In this document: positions 28,151 to 36,017 of the stretch, one piece after another | How positions within the stretch are numbered: the first letter of the stretch is position 1 | Layout: every line of letters begins with the position of its first letter | Assembly (NCBI RefSeq): GCF_009805585.1 | Contig: NZ_VHIN01000022.1 | Coordinates: forward strand, 248,001 to 312,000 | From: Glutamicibacter sp. JC586 | Lineage (GTDB): Bacteria; Actinomycetota; Actinomycetes; Actinomycetales; Micrococcaceae | DNA length: 64,000 bases | Direction of reading: 5' to 3' | Program-made: the position numbers and the translations under genes | The notes under the pieces: generated by a model | Told to the model about the DNA's origin: nothing | The model's database searches: none | The model's input: the letters and a program-made list of their open reading frames with translations, nothing else

Positions 28151-28169
28151 TTTGGAGGAATCCTACAAA
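28151..28169. promoter_or_regulatory. Putative operator shared with the acc beta-chain gene
   Basis: TTTGGAGGAATCCTACAAA is a 19-bp dyad about 105 nt upstream of the alpha-chain start codon. On the opposite strand it reads TTTGTAGGATTCCTCCAAA, nearly the same as TTTGTAAGATTCCTACAAT upstream of the beta-chain gene (40930-40948). Shared dyads at two genes of one enzyme suggest a common regulator; which one is unknown. Confidence 0.55.
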
Positions 28170-28187
28170 ACTAACCTTGCGGTTAGT
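28170..28187. promoter_or_regulatory. Second inverted repeat abutting the acc operator
   Basis: ACTAACCTTGCGGTTAGT has perfect 7-bp arms around TTGC and starts on the base after the 19-bp dyad. It lies in the region divergent between the carboxylase gene and the lipoprotein gene at 28262. Its form suits a TetR-type operator, but no regulator is adjacent. Confidence 0.4.
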
Positions 28188-28261
28188 GCGGTGCCAGGTG
28201 TCTAGCGGTTCTTGTGGCGACCCACTAGGTTATTGAGCAACTTAGAGCGAAGGAAGCGCAT

Positions 28262-28687
28262 GTGAAACCCCGATTGTTAATTAGTCTTCCATTCCTGGCC
28301 GTGGGGCTGTCCGTTCTTTCAGCCTGCTCAAGCACTACAGGTATCCCCGCCATAGCTCAGGACGCCAATCCAGCTGATCAATGGCCGGGAACTGGAGAAC
28401 AACTCGAAGATCTTGACGCGCAGTCAGTGCGCTGGCTGACAACAAACGAGAACGCTGACTATTTTGTCGCTACCTCACAAGACCAAAAGTCCGTCTGCCT
28501 GTTTAAGTTCACTAAGAACCCGGACACATCGAATGTGGGTGGCTGCGGCGCAGCGGGCGGGTCAGATGTCATCGTGGATATCAGTGCTCCCGGAGCAAGA
28601 ATGATGTTGGTGCGTTCGGAGGCAGAAACTTCAGCGCTTGAAGCTGCGGGCTGGAAGAAGATTCACGAGAATATTCTGACCTTTTAG
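28262..28687 (+). CDS. Small lipoprotein of unknown function
   Basis: A 141-residue protein with a lipoprotein signal peptide: basic start MKPRLL, hydrophobic stretch, lipobox LSAC at about residues 19-22, then a Ser/Thr-rich tether. The mature part has two further cysteines (SVCLFKF, GGCGAAGG) that could form a disulfide, and no domain I recognise. GAAGGAAG precedes the GTG start. It is divergent from the carboxylase alpha gene and converges with the CGNR gene. Confidence 0.8.
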   Translation: MKPRLLISLPFLAVGLSVLSACSSTTGIPAIAQDANPADQWPGTGEQLEDLDAQSVRWLTTNENADYFVATSQDQKSVCLFKFTKNPDTSNVGGCGAAGGSDVIVDISAPGARMMLVRSEAETSALEAAGWKKIHENILTF

Positions 28688-28704
28688 CCAAGGTCGCCAC
28701 CTCG

Positions 28705-29223
28705 CTAGCCTTGTCGTTCACGGTGGCGTCGCACCGCTGCCCGGTTAGCGCAGCGAACCGAACAATAGCGCTGCCGTCCATTGCGCGTCACATCAACCAC
28801 CACCTGCGTGCAGGGTTCAGCTTCGCAGCGGCGCAGCCTGTGCATCCCGCGTGTGGTCAAATGCAGGGCTGTGCCTACGGCGATCACCGAACGCAGAACC
28901 AGCGGCATAGTTTGACCGTTGTCACGGTAATGCAGATGCCAGCCTTCGCCATCGTGATCGATCATGCGCGGGTAAGCCGAAGCCTGTGCCATTTGCAGAT
29001 TGAGCAGCTCGGCGCGTGACTGATCGGTTGGTGCGTCAACAATTTGCAGCCAGTCATCGATGACCCTCCGGGTTTCGAGGTAGTCCTCGGCTCGCCGCGG
29101 AAAGGGCATGGTCATTCCGACCTCGCGGGTGCGCGCTTCAATTTGATCGCGGTCTTCTGGCCACTGGTTGGCTAGCGATCCTGCAAGCAATACCGCATAT
29201 TCTCCGTAAGGGTTGAGTTGCAT
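28705..29223 (-). CDS. CGNR zinc-finger domain protein
   Basis: A 172-residue protein of the CGNR (ABATE plus CGNR zinc finger) family, thought to be transcription regulators in actinobacteria. The C-terminal finger reads RRCEAEPCTQVVVD, then RYCSVRCANRAAVRRHRER: the four cysteines are in place, with CANR where the name motif reads CGNR. The N-terminal part (VLLAGSLANQWP, RRVIDDWLQIVD) matches the stress-associated ABATE-type domain. Its target is unknown. It is divergent from the small CxxC protein at 29249. Confidence 0.88.
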   Translation of the reverse strand: MQLNPYGEYAVLLAGSLANQWPEDRDQIEARTREVGMTMPFPRRAEDYLETRRVIDDWLQIVDAPTDQSRAELLNLQMAQASAYPRMIDHDGEGWHLHYRDNGQTMPLVLRSVIAVGTALHLTTRGMHRLRRCEAEPCTQVVVDVTRNGRQRYCSVRCANRAAVRRHRERQG

Positions 29224-29248
29224 AAGGACATTACATCATGCTGATTCT

Positions 29249-29461
29249 ATGACGACCACAAATGAGACTCTGACGACCTTCCAGAGCCGTGCAACAATCC
29301 AACATCAACACCTGTGGGAGGTTGTATCAAGCCACCAGACCTCCACCGGAATCACCCAGTACCTCAAGTGTCGCGCCTGTAAAACGCACCAGATGCGCCA
29401 GCTCGGATTCGGCCACGGTACGACGATGTCCAGTAAAGAACTACGCGCCCAGGAGCAGTAG
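29249..29461 (+). CDS. Small conserved-looking protein with a CxxC motif
   Basis: A 70-residue protein MTTTNETLTTFQSRATIQHQ..., with one CxxC pair in LKCRACKTHQMRQLGFG. The single CxxC plus histidines could bind a metal, but no family is recognised. No good ribosome binding site precedes the ATG, so the mRNA may be leaderless; the frame opens 12 codons earlier. It overlaps no other gene, and its stop is followed at once by the second arm of a terminator hairpin, which supports it being expressed. Confidence 0.55.
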   Translation: MTTTNETLTTFQSRATIQHQHLWEVVSSHQTSTGITQYLKCRACKTHQMRQLGFGHGTTMSSKELRAQEQ

Positions 29462-29475
29462 CTCCTAGGCGCGTA
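29442..29475. terminator. Bidirectional hairpin between the small CxxC gene and maf
   Basis: A 15-bp stem with one C-A mismatch (29442-29456 with 29461-29475), loop AGTA. The left arm covers the last codons of the plus-strand gene, and the right arm lies just after the maf stop on the minus strand. Confidence 0.65.
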
Positions 29476-29483
29476 ATGTGCGG

Positions 29484-30125
29484 TTATTTCCAGAGGTCTA
29501 TGATGCGCACTCCGGCTTGAGCCAGCAGGCTCCGAAGGACAAAGACATCCAACCCCACCACATTTTGGAAGTTACCTTCAATGGATTCGATGAAGGCGGC
29601 GGCCAACCCGTCGATGGTGAAGGCTCCGGCACACGGTAGGGGTTCACCGCTGGCGACGTAGGCCTCGATCTCCGCATCAGTGACCGTGGAGAAATGAACC
29701 ACCGTAGAAGACACTTGGCCTTGAGCATCCAGAGGATTCTGGGTATCGATCAGCCAGTGACCGGAATGCAACACACCGGTAGCGCCGCGCAGCTGCTTCC
29801 AACGTTCGCGGGCTACTTGCTCGGTGTGGGGCTTGCCGTAAGCAACGCCGTTAAGTTCAAAGACCGAATCGCATCCAAGAACCACAGTGCCAGCAGGATG
29901 CTGGCTTGCTGCCACATCTTCAGCCTTCGCCTTGGCCAGTAGCTGGGCGGTTTGCGCAGGAGTCTGCTCACCAAATTTGGACTCAGCACTGGCAAGTACC
30001 GCATCCTCATCAACGGTGGACACTTGAGTTTCGAATCTCAAGCCTGCATCGGTCAGCACTTTTTTGCGTCCCCACGATGCTGAAGCCAAGACTAGGCGAG
30101 GCAATGATTCTTCTTGTTCACTCAT
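29484..30125 (-). CDS. Maf family nucleotide pyrophosphatase
   Basis: A 213-residue Maf/HAM1-fold protein that hydrolyses dTTP/UTP or modified nucleotides and is linked to septum formation. Landmarks are LVLASASWGRKKVL (in most Maf proteins the fifth residue is Pro, here Trp), VLGCDSVFELNG with catalytic Asp, GKP, and the C-terminal GAFTIDGLAAAFIESIEGNFQNVVGL. Its ATG overlaps the stop of the MmpL gene by 4 nt (30122-30125), so it is translationally coupled to that transporter. Confidence 0.92.
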   Translation of the reverse strand: MSEQEESLPRLVLASASWGRKKVLTDAGLRFETQVSTVDEDAVLASAESKFGEQTPAQTAQLLAKAKAEDVAASQHPAGTVVLGCDSVFELNGVAYGKPHTEQVARERWKQLRGATGVLHSGHWLIDTQNPLDAQGQVSSTVVHFSTVTDAEIEAYVASGEPLPCAGAFTIDGLAAAFIESIEGNFQNVVGLDVFVLRSLLAQAGVRIIDLWK

Positions 30126-33100
30126 ACCGAGACGCGTTCCTTGGTGTAGTCATCATCAAATCCATCATCAGTGCCCGAATCCTCGGACTCAAGCATCTGA
30201 TTCAGCTTCGATCCTTCCACATCAACATCGGGCAAGATCTTGCCCAGCCACTTCGGGAGGTACCAAACCTTGTCACCAAGCAAATGCATCACCGCTGGGA
30301 TCAGCGTCATGCGAATAATGAACGCATCGAAGAGCACCCCGAAAGCCAAGGCGAAGCCCAGCGGGCGAAGCATAGCTAGATGCGAGAACATGAAGCCGGC
30401 AAAGACCGAAATCATGATCAGTGCAGCTGCGGTCACCACAGGGGCCGCCATTGAGAAGCCAGAACGAACAGCGTCCTTGGCCGGCTCTCCATGAGCGTAA
30501 CGTTCACGCATGGCCGAGACCAGGAAGACCTGGTAATCCATGGCCAAGCCGAACAGGATGCCGGTGAGCAGGATCGGCAGGAAGCTAAGCAGCGGTCCTG
30601 GGACGTTCACGTCGAAGATGCCCGAGAACCAGCCGAACTGATAGACCAAGGTGCTCGCGCCAAAGGCAGCGGCCAATGAGAGTAGGAAGCCACCGGTAGC
30701 CAAGAGTGGAACGATCACGGAACGGAAGACCAACAGGAGCAAGATCAAGGACAGACCAACCACAATACTCAGGTACGGAACCAAAGCATCGGTGACCTTT
30801 TCGGACACGTCGATCTGCGCCGCCACCTGGCCAGTAACTGAAATTTCAGCACCTGTCGCATCAGCAATCTTGGATTTATCGTCGCGTAGCTGGTGAACCA
30901 AGGCTTCGGTCTGTTCCGAGGACGGTCCGCCGGTCGGAATGACCTGGATAGCAGCCAAACGGCGGTTATCGGTCATGGTTACCGGGATGGCGGCAACCAC
31001 GCCGTCATAGTCACGAATCTTGTCCGCAACGTCCAGAGACTTCGATTCGGCATCACGCTTGCTCAGGTTTTCGGGCAGATCTGCCAGAACCAACAGCGGA
31101 CCGTTGTAACCGGCACCGAACTTGTCACTGGTCTGCTCAAAGGCTTGGAAGGCCTGCGAGTCTGCCGGCTCAGCGCTGCCGTCGGGCAGCGCGGTGCGCA
31201 TCTGTGAGGCGGGCAGGGCGATAGCTCCCAGGAGCACCACGACGACCAAGGTCACAGGTACAGCAAATTTAGTCACGGTACGGACCCAGCGTGCGGAAAG
31301 AGGTTCCTTGAGCTGAGGGCTTTCTTCCTGCGCGGCCGCCTTGGCGCGAGCACGCTTGGAGACCAAACGTTCTCCTACCAACGAGAGCAAGGCTGGCAAC
31401 AAGGTGATGTTCAGAAGTACCGAGCAGAACACCGTGAAGGCAGCTGATAGGCCCAATACGGTCAAGAACGGAAGGCCTGGAACTGCCAGGGCAGCCAAGG
31501 CAATAATCACGGTCAAGCCGGCAAAAACTACGGCATTGCCGCTAGTACCCACCGAGCGTGCAATGGATTCGCCAACCTCCATGCCGGCCAACAACTGAGT
31601 GCGGTGCCGGTGGATGATGAACAGGGCGTAGTCGATGCCCACGGCAAGACCCAGCATCAACGCCAGAGCAGGGGTAATTGAAGCCATGTCGATAAGTGAA
31701 GAGAAGGCCATGGTGGTGCCTACACCGGCGCCAACACCCAAGATTGCCAGAACCAATGGTAGGCCCGCTGCAACGACTGTCCCCAGCATGATCAATAGAA
31801 CAACGGCTGCGATGACCACACCAATGATTTCTGATGAGCCAAAGACCTGAGACATGTCCTGCATGATCTCCTTGGAGAACAGGACTTCCACACCATTGGC
31901 CTGAGGTCCCGCGGCGATGGCCTTGATCTGCTCACGGTCTGCTGGGGTGAGCGCATCAGTTTGTACCTTGAAGCTGACCTGCGAGACCGCGGTGCTCTGA
32001 TCCTCGGAAACAAAGCGCATATCGGAGTTAGCGCCGACCTGGCGTGCAGCGAACTGCAATTCGGCCTGGCCGGAGGCTAGTTCCTTCTCACCCTTTTTGA
32101 CATCTTCCTCGCCTTGTTTAAGCTCGACGGTCTTTTCTTCGATGGTCTTTTCGCCAGCTTCAAGCTTTTGCTTGGCGGTAACTAACTGTGCTTTGCCGGC
32201 TTCAAATTCAGCCTTCTTTGCATCAAATTCCTGTTGACCGGCATTGAGCTTGGCCCAGCCAGCATCCAGTTCTGCCTGACCTTCATTGATCTTGGCCTTG
32301 TTGGCCGCGATTTCCGCCTTGGCACTATCGAGCTTGGTTTTGGCCTGGGCAAGTTGAGACTTGGCGGTAGAGAGTTTGGTCTTGTTCGCCTCCAGTTCCT
32401 TGCGCCCGGAGTCCACCTGGGCTTGGCCAGCGTCGAGCTTTTTCTTTGCTGCATCCAGTTTTGCTAATCCAGCTTCGCCCTGAGCGATTTGGTCCAGAGC
32501 GGCCGTTGCTTCTTTCTTGCCAGCTTCGGCCTGCTGGACACCTGCGGCAGCGGTAGCTTTGCCCTTCTGTGCTTCGGTTAGCCCAGCTTCGAGCTGTTCT
32601 AAGGTCGCGGTGTATTTGGCGATAGCCTCTTCATCTTCGTCGGCCTTGGCTTGCTCCAGCGCTTTTTCGGTCTCGGAGATCTGTTCATTAAGCTGTGCGA
32701 TGGATGCATCAGCTTTTTCAACTCCGGCGGTGGCCTGGGCCAGGCCGTCTTCGGCCTTCTTCAAACCTTCGTTTGCTTGGGTCTTGCCGGTAGACAGCTT
32801 TGATTCAAACTCGCTGCGTGAAGAATTGCCTAGTAGCTGTTTTTGTCCGGCTTGGTATTCCTTTTGGCCAGTAGCTAGCTGCTTTTCTGCGGCAGCCAGT
32901 TTGTTCTCTCCCGCGCTGTATTGTGCTTGGCCCGAGTCGTAGGTCTGCTTGCCGGACTGGTATTTTGCTAGACCCTTGTTGTACTGCGCTTCACCTGAGG
33001 CCAGTTTTGAAGCACCTGAGTCGAGCTCTTTCTGACCAGCTTCTAGCTGTGCGCGGCTGTCGGCAAGTTTCTTTTCGGCCGCCAGGATTTGAGGTTCGCC

Positions 33101-33625
33101 GTCTTTGATCTTCTTTTCGCCGTCAAAGTACTGTGCCCACCCGGTGGTTAGATCCTCCCGGCCGTCCTTGAGCTGAACCTTGCCATCGGCAATTTTCTTT
33201 TTTGCATCATCAAGTTTTTTCTGGCCGTCTACGAGCTTCTGATTGGCTTTGTCCAATTCTGGCTGTGCATCATCCAGCTTGGCTTGCAGCTCGAAGGGGC
33301 TCATTGCATCGGCGACCTGCGGATGCATGGAGAGCTGCTCGAGTGACTCGGCAATGGACTTTTGCTGTGCGGGGCTCAGCTCTTTGCCAGTGCTTTCGCG
33401 GAAAACGATGGAACCAGAACCACCAGCTAAATCTGGGAGTTCTTCCTTCATGCGGTCCAAAGTGCGCTGGGTTTCGGTGCCGGGCAACGTGAACGTATTG
33501 GAAAGCTGGCCCATGAACAGGCTGGCGCAAATGCCAATGAAAATGAACGCGGCTAGCCACATCGAGATGACGCGGTAGCGGTGAAGATGTGCCCACCGAG
33601 CCAGGCGATAAAGGATTGATGCCAT
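30122..33625 (-). CDS. MMPL family transporter with a very long extracytoplasmic coiled coil
   Basis: A 1167-residue RND-superfamily membrane protein. After the first helix (about residues 18-40), residues 110-545 form an almost unbroken run of short repeats of the kind LxxGxxxLxxAxxxL (AEKKLADSRAQLEAGQKELD), resembling the YhgE/phage-infection-protein repeats and predicted to be extracellular coiled coil. Two transmembrane bundles follow, with the MMPL motifs VGIDYALFIIHRHR (about residue 665) and GLAMDYQVFLVSAMRERY (about 1030). MMPL proteins export lipids or toxic compounds. A TetR-type gene ends 4 nt upstream, and maf overlaps the stop. Confidence 0.93.
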   Translation of the reverse strand: MASILYRLARWAHLHRYRVISMWLAAFIFIGICASLFMGQLSNTFTLPGTETQRTLDRMKEELPDLAGGSGSIVFRESTGKELSPAQQKSIAESLEQLSMHPQVADAMSPFELQAKLDDAQPELDKANQKLVDGQKKLDDAKKKIADGKVQLKDGREDLTTGWAQYFDGEKKIKDGEPQILAAEKKLADSRAQLEAGQKELDSGASKLASGEAQYNKGLAKYQSGKQTYDSGQAQYSAGENKLAAAEKQLATGQKEYQAGQKQLLGNSSRSEFESKLSTGKTQANEGLKKAEDGLAQATAGVEKADASIAQLNEQISETEKALEQAKADEDEEAIAKYTATLEQLEAGLTEAQKGKATAAAGVQQAEAGKKEATAALDQIAQGEAGLAKLDAAKKKLDAGQAQVDSGRKELEANKTKLSTAKSQLAQAKTKLDSAKAEIAANKAKINEGQAELDAGWAKLNAGQQEFDAKKAEFEAGKAQLVTAKQKLEAGEKTIEEKTVELKQGEEDVKKGEKELASGQAELQFAARQVGANSDMRFVSEDQSTAVSQVSFKVQTDALTPADREQIKAIAAGPQANGVEVLFSKEIMQDMSQVFGSSEIIGVVIAAVVLLIMLGTVVAAGLPLVLAILGVGAGVGTTMAFSSLIDMASITPALALMLGLAVGIDYALFIIHRHRTQLLAGMEVGESIARSVGTSGNAVVFAGLTVIIALAALAVPGLPFLTVLGLSAAFTVFCSVLLNITLLPALLSLVGERLVSKRARAKAAAQEESPQLKEPLSARWVRTVTKFAVPVTLVVVVLLGAIALPASQMRTALPDGSAEPADSQAFQAFEQTSDKFGAGYNGPLLVLADLPENLSKRDAESKSLDVADKIRDYDGVVAAIPVTMTDNRRLAAIQVIPTGGPSSEQTEALVHQLRDDKSKIADATGAEISVTGQVAAQIDVSEKVTDALVPYLSIVVGLSLILLLLVFRSVIVPLLATGGFLLSLAAAFGASTLVYQFGWFSGIFDVNVPGPLLSFLPILLTGILFGLAMDYQVFLVSAMRERYAHGEPAKDAVRSGFSMAAPVVTAAALIMISVFAGFMFSHLAMLRPLGFALAFGVLFDAFIIRMTLIPAVMHLLGDKVWYLPKWLGKILPDVDVEGSKLNQMLESEDSGTDDGFDDDYTKERVSV

Positions 33626-33629
33626 GAGC

Positions 33630-34307
33630 TTAGATGCCCTTCGGGGTGCTAGTGCTTGTGCTGTTGATCGGGAGCAAGGCGAAGCCTTGGTCCAAGGTAT
33701 TCATTGCTTTAGTGACCAAGGCATGGAAAGCGGCGATGAGATCATCGGAAATGTCCATGTTGTCGCTGACTGGGGCAGGAAGCTGTTCCAACCATTGCTC
33801 AAAGGCCGCCTGACCGGCGCCTAAAACGGAATGGGTGAGCACTCGCACTGCGAAGCTGTCGACTTGCGGATAGCGTGCGACAACCTTGGAGTAAAGATCG
33901 TTGGTGGCCTGTTGCCACTCATTTCCATTGGCCGGGTGGTAGATGTTTGCGTCATCGGCGCAGAGATAGACGCCGAAGTAGGCGACTTGTCCCAGCAACT
34001 GGGCTACTTCATCCGATTTAAGTCCTTGCAAGATGGAATCCAGCAGGGTGATGGTTTCGGAAGGTTCGGCCAGGGAGTCGACCATGGCATCAAGTAGCTG
34101 ATGCAGAGGATAGGAGAAGATAGCGTCCACTGTGGGGAAATAATTAAACAGTGTGCGTCGGGAAATGCCAGCAGAATCGGCGATCTCATTCGCGGTGAGC
34201 GCCGTTGAAGGTCCTTGTTTAAGCAGCTGCGCAACAGCGTCTACGATGGCCTGTTTTGTAGCCAGTTTATTTTGCTCGCGGCGAGTGCCGACACCTTGAG
34301 TAGTCAC
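33630..34307 (-). CDS. TetR/AcrR family transcriptional regulator
   Basis: A 225-residue repressor-type protein. The N-terminal helix-turn-helix is clear: KLATKQAIVDAVAQLLKQGP then LTANEIADSAGISRRTLFNYF near residues 40-60. The C-terminal ligand-binding half is not assignable. It ends 4 nt before the MMPL start, so the two are one operon and the regulator probably controls the exporter and itself. The GTG start lies about 4 nt past a TGTAAT -10-like box, which suggests a leaderless mRNA. A 16-bp dyad lies in the promoter. Confidence 0.9.
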   Translation of the reverse strand: MTTQGVGTRREQNKLATKQAIVDAVAQLLKQGPSTALTANEIADSAGISRRTLFNYFPTVDAIFSYPLHQLLDAMVDSLAEPSETITLLDSILQGLKSDEVAQLLGQVAYFGVYLCADDANIYHPANGNEWQQATNDLYSKVVARYPQVDSFAVRVLTHSVLGAGQAAFEQWLEQLPAPVSDNMDISDDLIAAFHALVTKAMNTLDQGFALLPINSTSTSTPKGI

Positions 34308-34319
34308 ATAATTACACTA

Positions 34320-34335
34320 CGTGCAAACTTGCACG
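34320..34335. promoter_or_regulatory. Putative operator of the TetR-MMPL operon
   Basis: CGTGCAAACTTGCACG has perfect 7-bp arms around AC and lies 13-28 nt upstream of the TetR start codon. A further half site GTGCAA follows at 34338. It falls between a possible -35 (TTGCAC) and -10 (TAGTGT or TGTAAT) on the minus strand, a good place for repression. Confidence 0.6.
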
Positions 34336-34374
34336 CTGTGCAAATTGAAACGTGCTGCAGGTGGTTGTTAACGA

Positions 34375-34409
34375 AGAAGGCGTCCGAGTCATTGACTCGG
34401 ACGCCTTCT
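34375..34409 (-). terminator. Hairpin terminator of the dicarboxylate symporter gene
   Basis: A perfect 16-bp stem (34375-34390 with 34394-34409), loop ATT, 17 nt past the symporter stop on the minus strand. Confidence 0.78.
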
Positions 34410-34425
34410 GTGATGAAATCAGAAG

Positions 34426-35805
34426 CTACTTTGTAGCAACTGGTTCAGCATTGGAGTTGTCATCTGCGAAGGTATCTTCAGCAAACGGGTTGCCGTTGCG
34501 TGCAGCGTTGTACATCGACAGATCGAGAATTCCTTCACGCTTGGCGACAATGGTTGGAACCAGTGCCTGACCGGCAACGTTCAGTGCGGTGCGGCCCATG
34601 TCAATGATTGGATCAACGGCCATAAGTAGTCCGACACCAGCCAATGGAAGGCCCAGTGTTGACAGCGTCAACGTCAACATCACTACTGCACCGGTGGTGC
34701 CTGCGGTCGCAGCTGAGCCCAAGACCGAAACAATCGCAATTAACAGGTAGTCGGTGAAGCTCAGGTCAATGTTGAAGAACTGAGCAACGAACACCGAGGC
34801 AATGGCTGGATAGATCGAAGCGCAACCATCCATCTTGGTGGTTGCACCCAGCGGAACGGCAAAGGACGCATAGCCCGAAGGTACCCCGAGGTTGCGCTCG
34901 GTTACACGCTGGGTGAGTGGCAAGGTGCCAATGGAGGACCGTGAAACGAAGCCCAACTGTACCGCTGGCCAGACGCCTGAGAAGTACTGCTTGATCGACA
35001 AGCCATGGCTGCGTACCAAGATGGGATAGAACGCAAAGAGCACCAATGCGAGGCCTACGTAAATGGCGATGGTGAATTTACCCAGGGCACCGATGGTGTC
35101 CCAGCCGTAGGTAGCCACGGCGTTACCGATCAGGCCGACCGTACCGATAGGTGCAACGCGGATGATCCACCACAGCACCTTCTGGATGATGGCCAACGCG
35201 GAAGCGGAGAAGGAGAGGAATGGTTCGGCCGCTTTGCCAACCTTGAGCGCAGCAACACCAACGGCGATGGCTACAACAAGGATCTGCAAAACGTTGAAGC
35301 TGACCGAGGTGGTGGCTGCACCATCTGTCACAGAAGTGCTTGCGCCCAGTCCAAGGAAGTTGGACGGAATCAGCCCGGTGAGGAAGCCGAGCCAGTCGCC
35401 GGTTTTACCTTCGTAGTCCGCCGGAGCGCTCTGACCGGTGTTGGCACCTGGCTGGAATACCACGCCCAAGATCATACCGATGGTCACCGATACGAGGGCA
35501 GTAATTCCGAACCACAAGAGGGTCTGCCAAGCAAGGCGTGCAGCGTTGGTGACCTTGGAAAGGTTTGCAATTGAGGCGACGACTGCGAAGAAGATCAGGG
35601 GAATTACAGCAGTGCGCAGCAGTGATACGTAGCTGGAGCCGATGATTGAAAGGAAGCGGCCCAGACCGTTTGGTTCATCGGCGGTACTGCCGGTGTACTT
35701 GGCGATCAGCCCCAAGGCTAGGCCAACAACGAGGGCGGCAATGATTTGTGGCCCGAAGCTGGTCATCCACTTGGGAAGTTTGGATGAAGGTGCAGAGTTA
35801 GACAT
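34426..35805 (-). CDS. Dicarboxylate/amino acid:cation symporter (DAACS family)
   Basis: A 459-residue membrane protein of the glutamate/C4-dicarboxylate symporter family. Landmarks are GSSYVSLLRTAVIPLIFFAVVASI (helix 3 region), hairpin-1 segment SRSSIGTLPLTQRV with its serine run, VPLGATTKMDGCASIYPAI (helix 7, normally NMDG) and AAGTTGAVVMLTLTLSTLGLPL (hairpin 2), then DPIIDMGRTALNVAGQA (helix 8). Here the helix 7 motif is KMDG, as in TcyP-like cystine symporters rather than DctA, so cystine or another amino acid is as likely as dicarboxylates. It is monocistronic. Confidence 0.9.
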   Translation of the reverse strand: MSNSAPSSKLPKWMTSFGPQIIAALVVGLALGLIAKYTGSTADEPNGLGRFLSIIGSSYVSLLRTAVIPLIFFAVVASIANLSKVTNAARLAWQTLLWFGITALVSVTIGMILGVVFQPGANTGQSAPADYEGKTGDWLGFLTGLIPSNFLGLGASTSVTDGAATTSVSFNVLQILVVAIAVGVAALKVGKAAEPFLSFSASALAIIQKVLWWIIRVAPIGTVGLIGNAVATYGWDTIGALGKFTIAIYVGLALVLFAFYPILVRSHGLSIKQYFSGVWPAVQLGFVSRSSIGTLPLTQRVTERNLGVPSGYASFAVPLGATTKMDGCASIYPAIASVFVAQFFNIDLSFTDYLLIAIVSVLGSAATAGTTGAVVMLTLTLSTLGLPLAGVGLLMAVDPIIDMGRTALNVAGQALVPTIVAKREGILDLSMYNAARNGNPFAEDTFADDNSNAEPVATK

Positions 35806-36017
35806 GCTTTTAAGGCTAGATTGCGGGCCAAGCAGTGATGAACTCTAGATTACCTGATGTTACAAATACAAAGTCATTGTGGCATTTAGCATATTTTTTG
35901 CCAGGTTTTTGAGGTTTGAAAGGCGATTTTCCGCTGGATAAGCGACTGCCGTGATGCTCTGCCCCCTACTTCAACTGGCACTGTCAGAATGTTGGTATCG
36001 ACGGCAAGATGGATTAT

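Noticed and set aside
32182-32942. Tandem DNA repeats across the MMPL gene
   Set aside because: The repeats are at protein level (short Leu/Gly/Ala units) with diverged codons; they are coding, not a satellite or CRISPR array.
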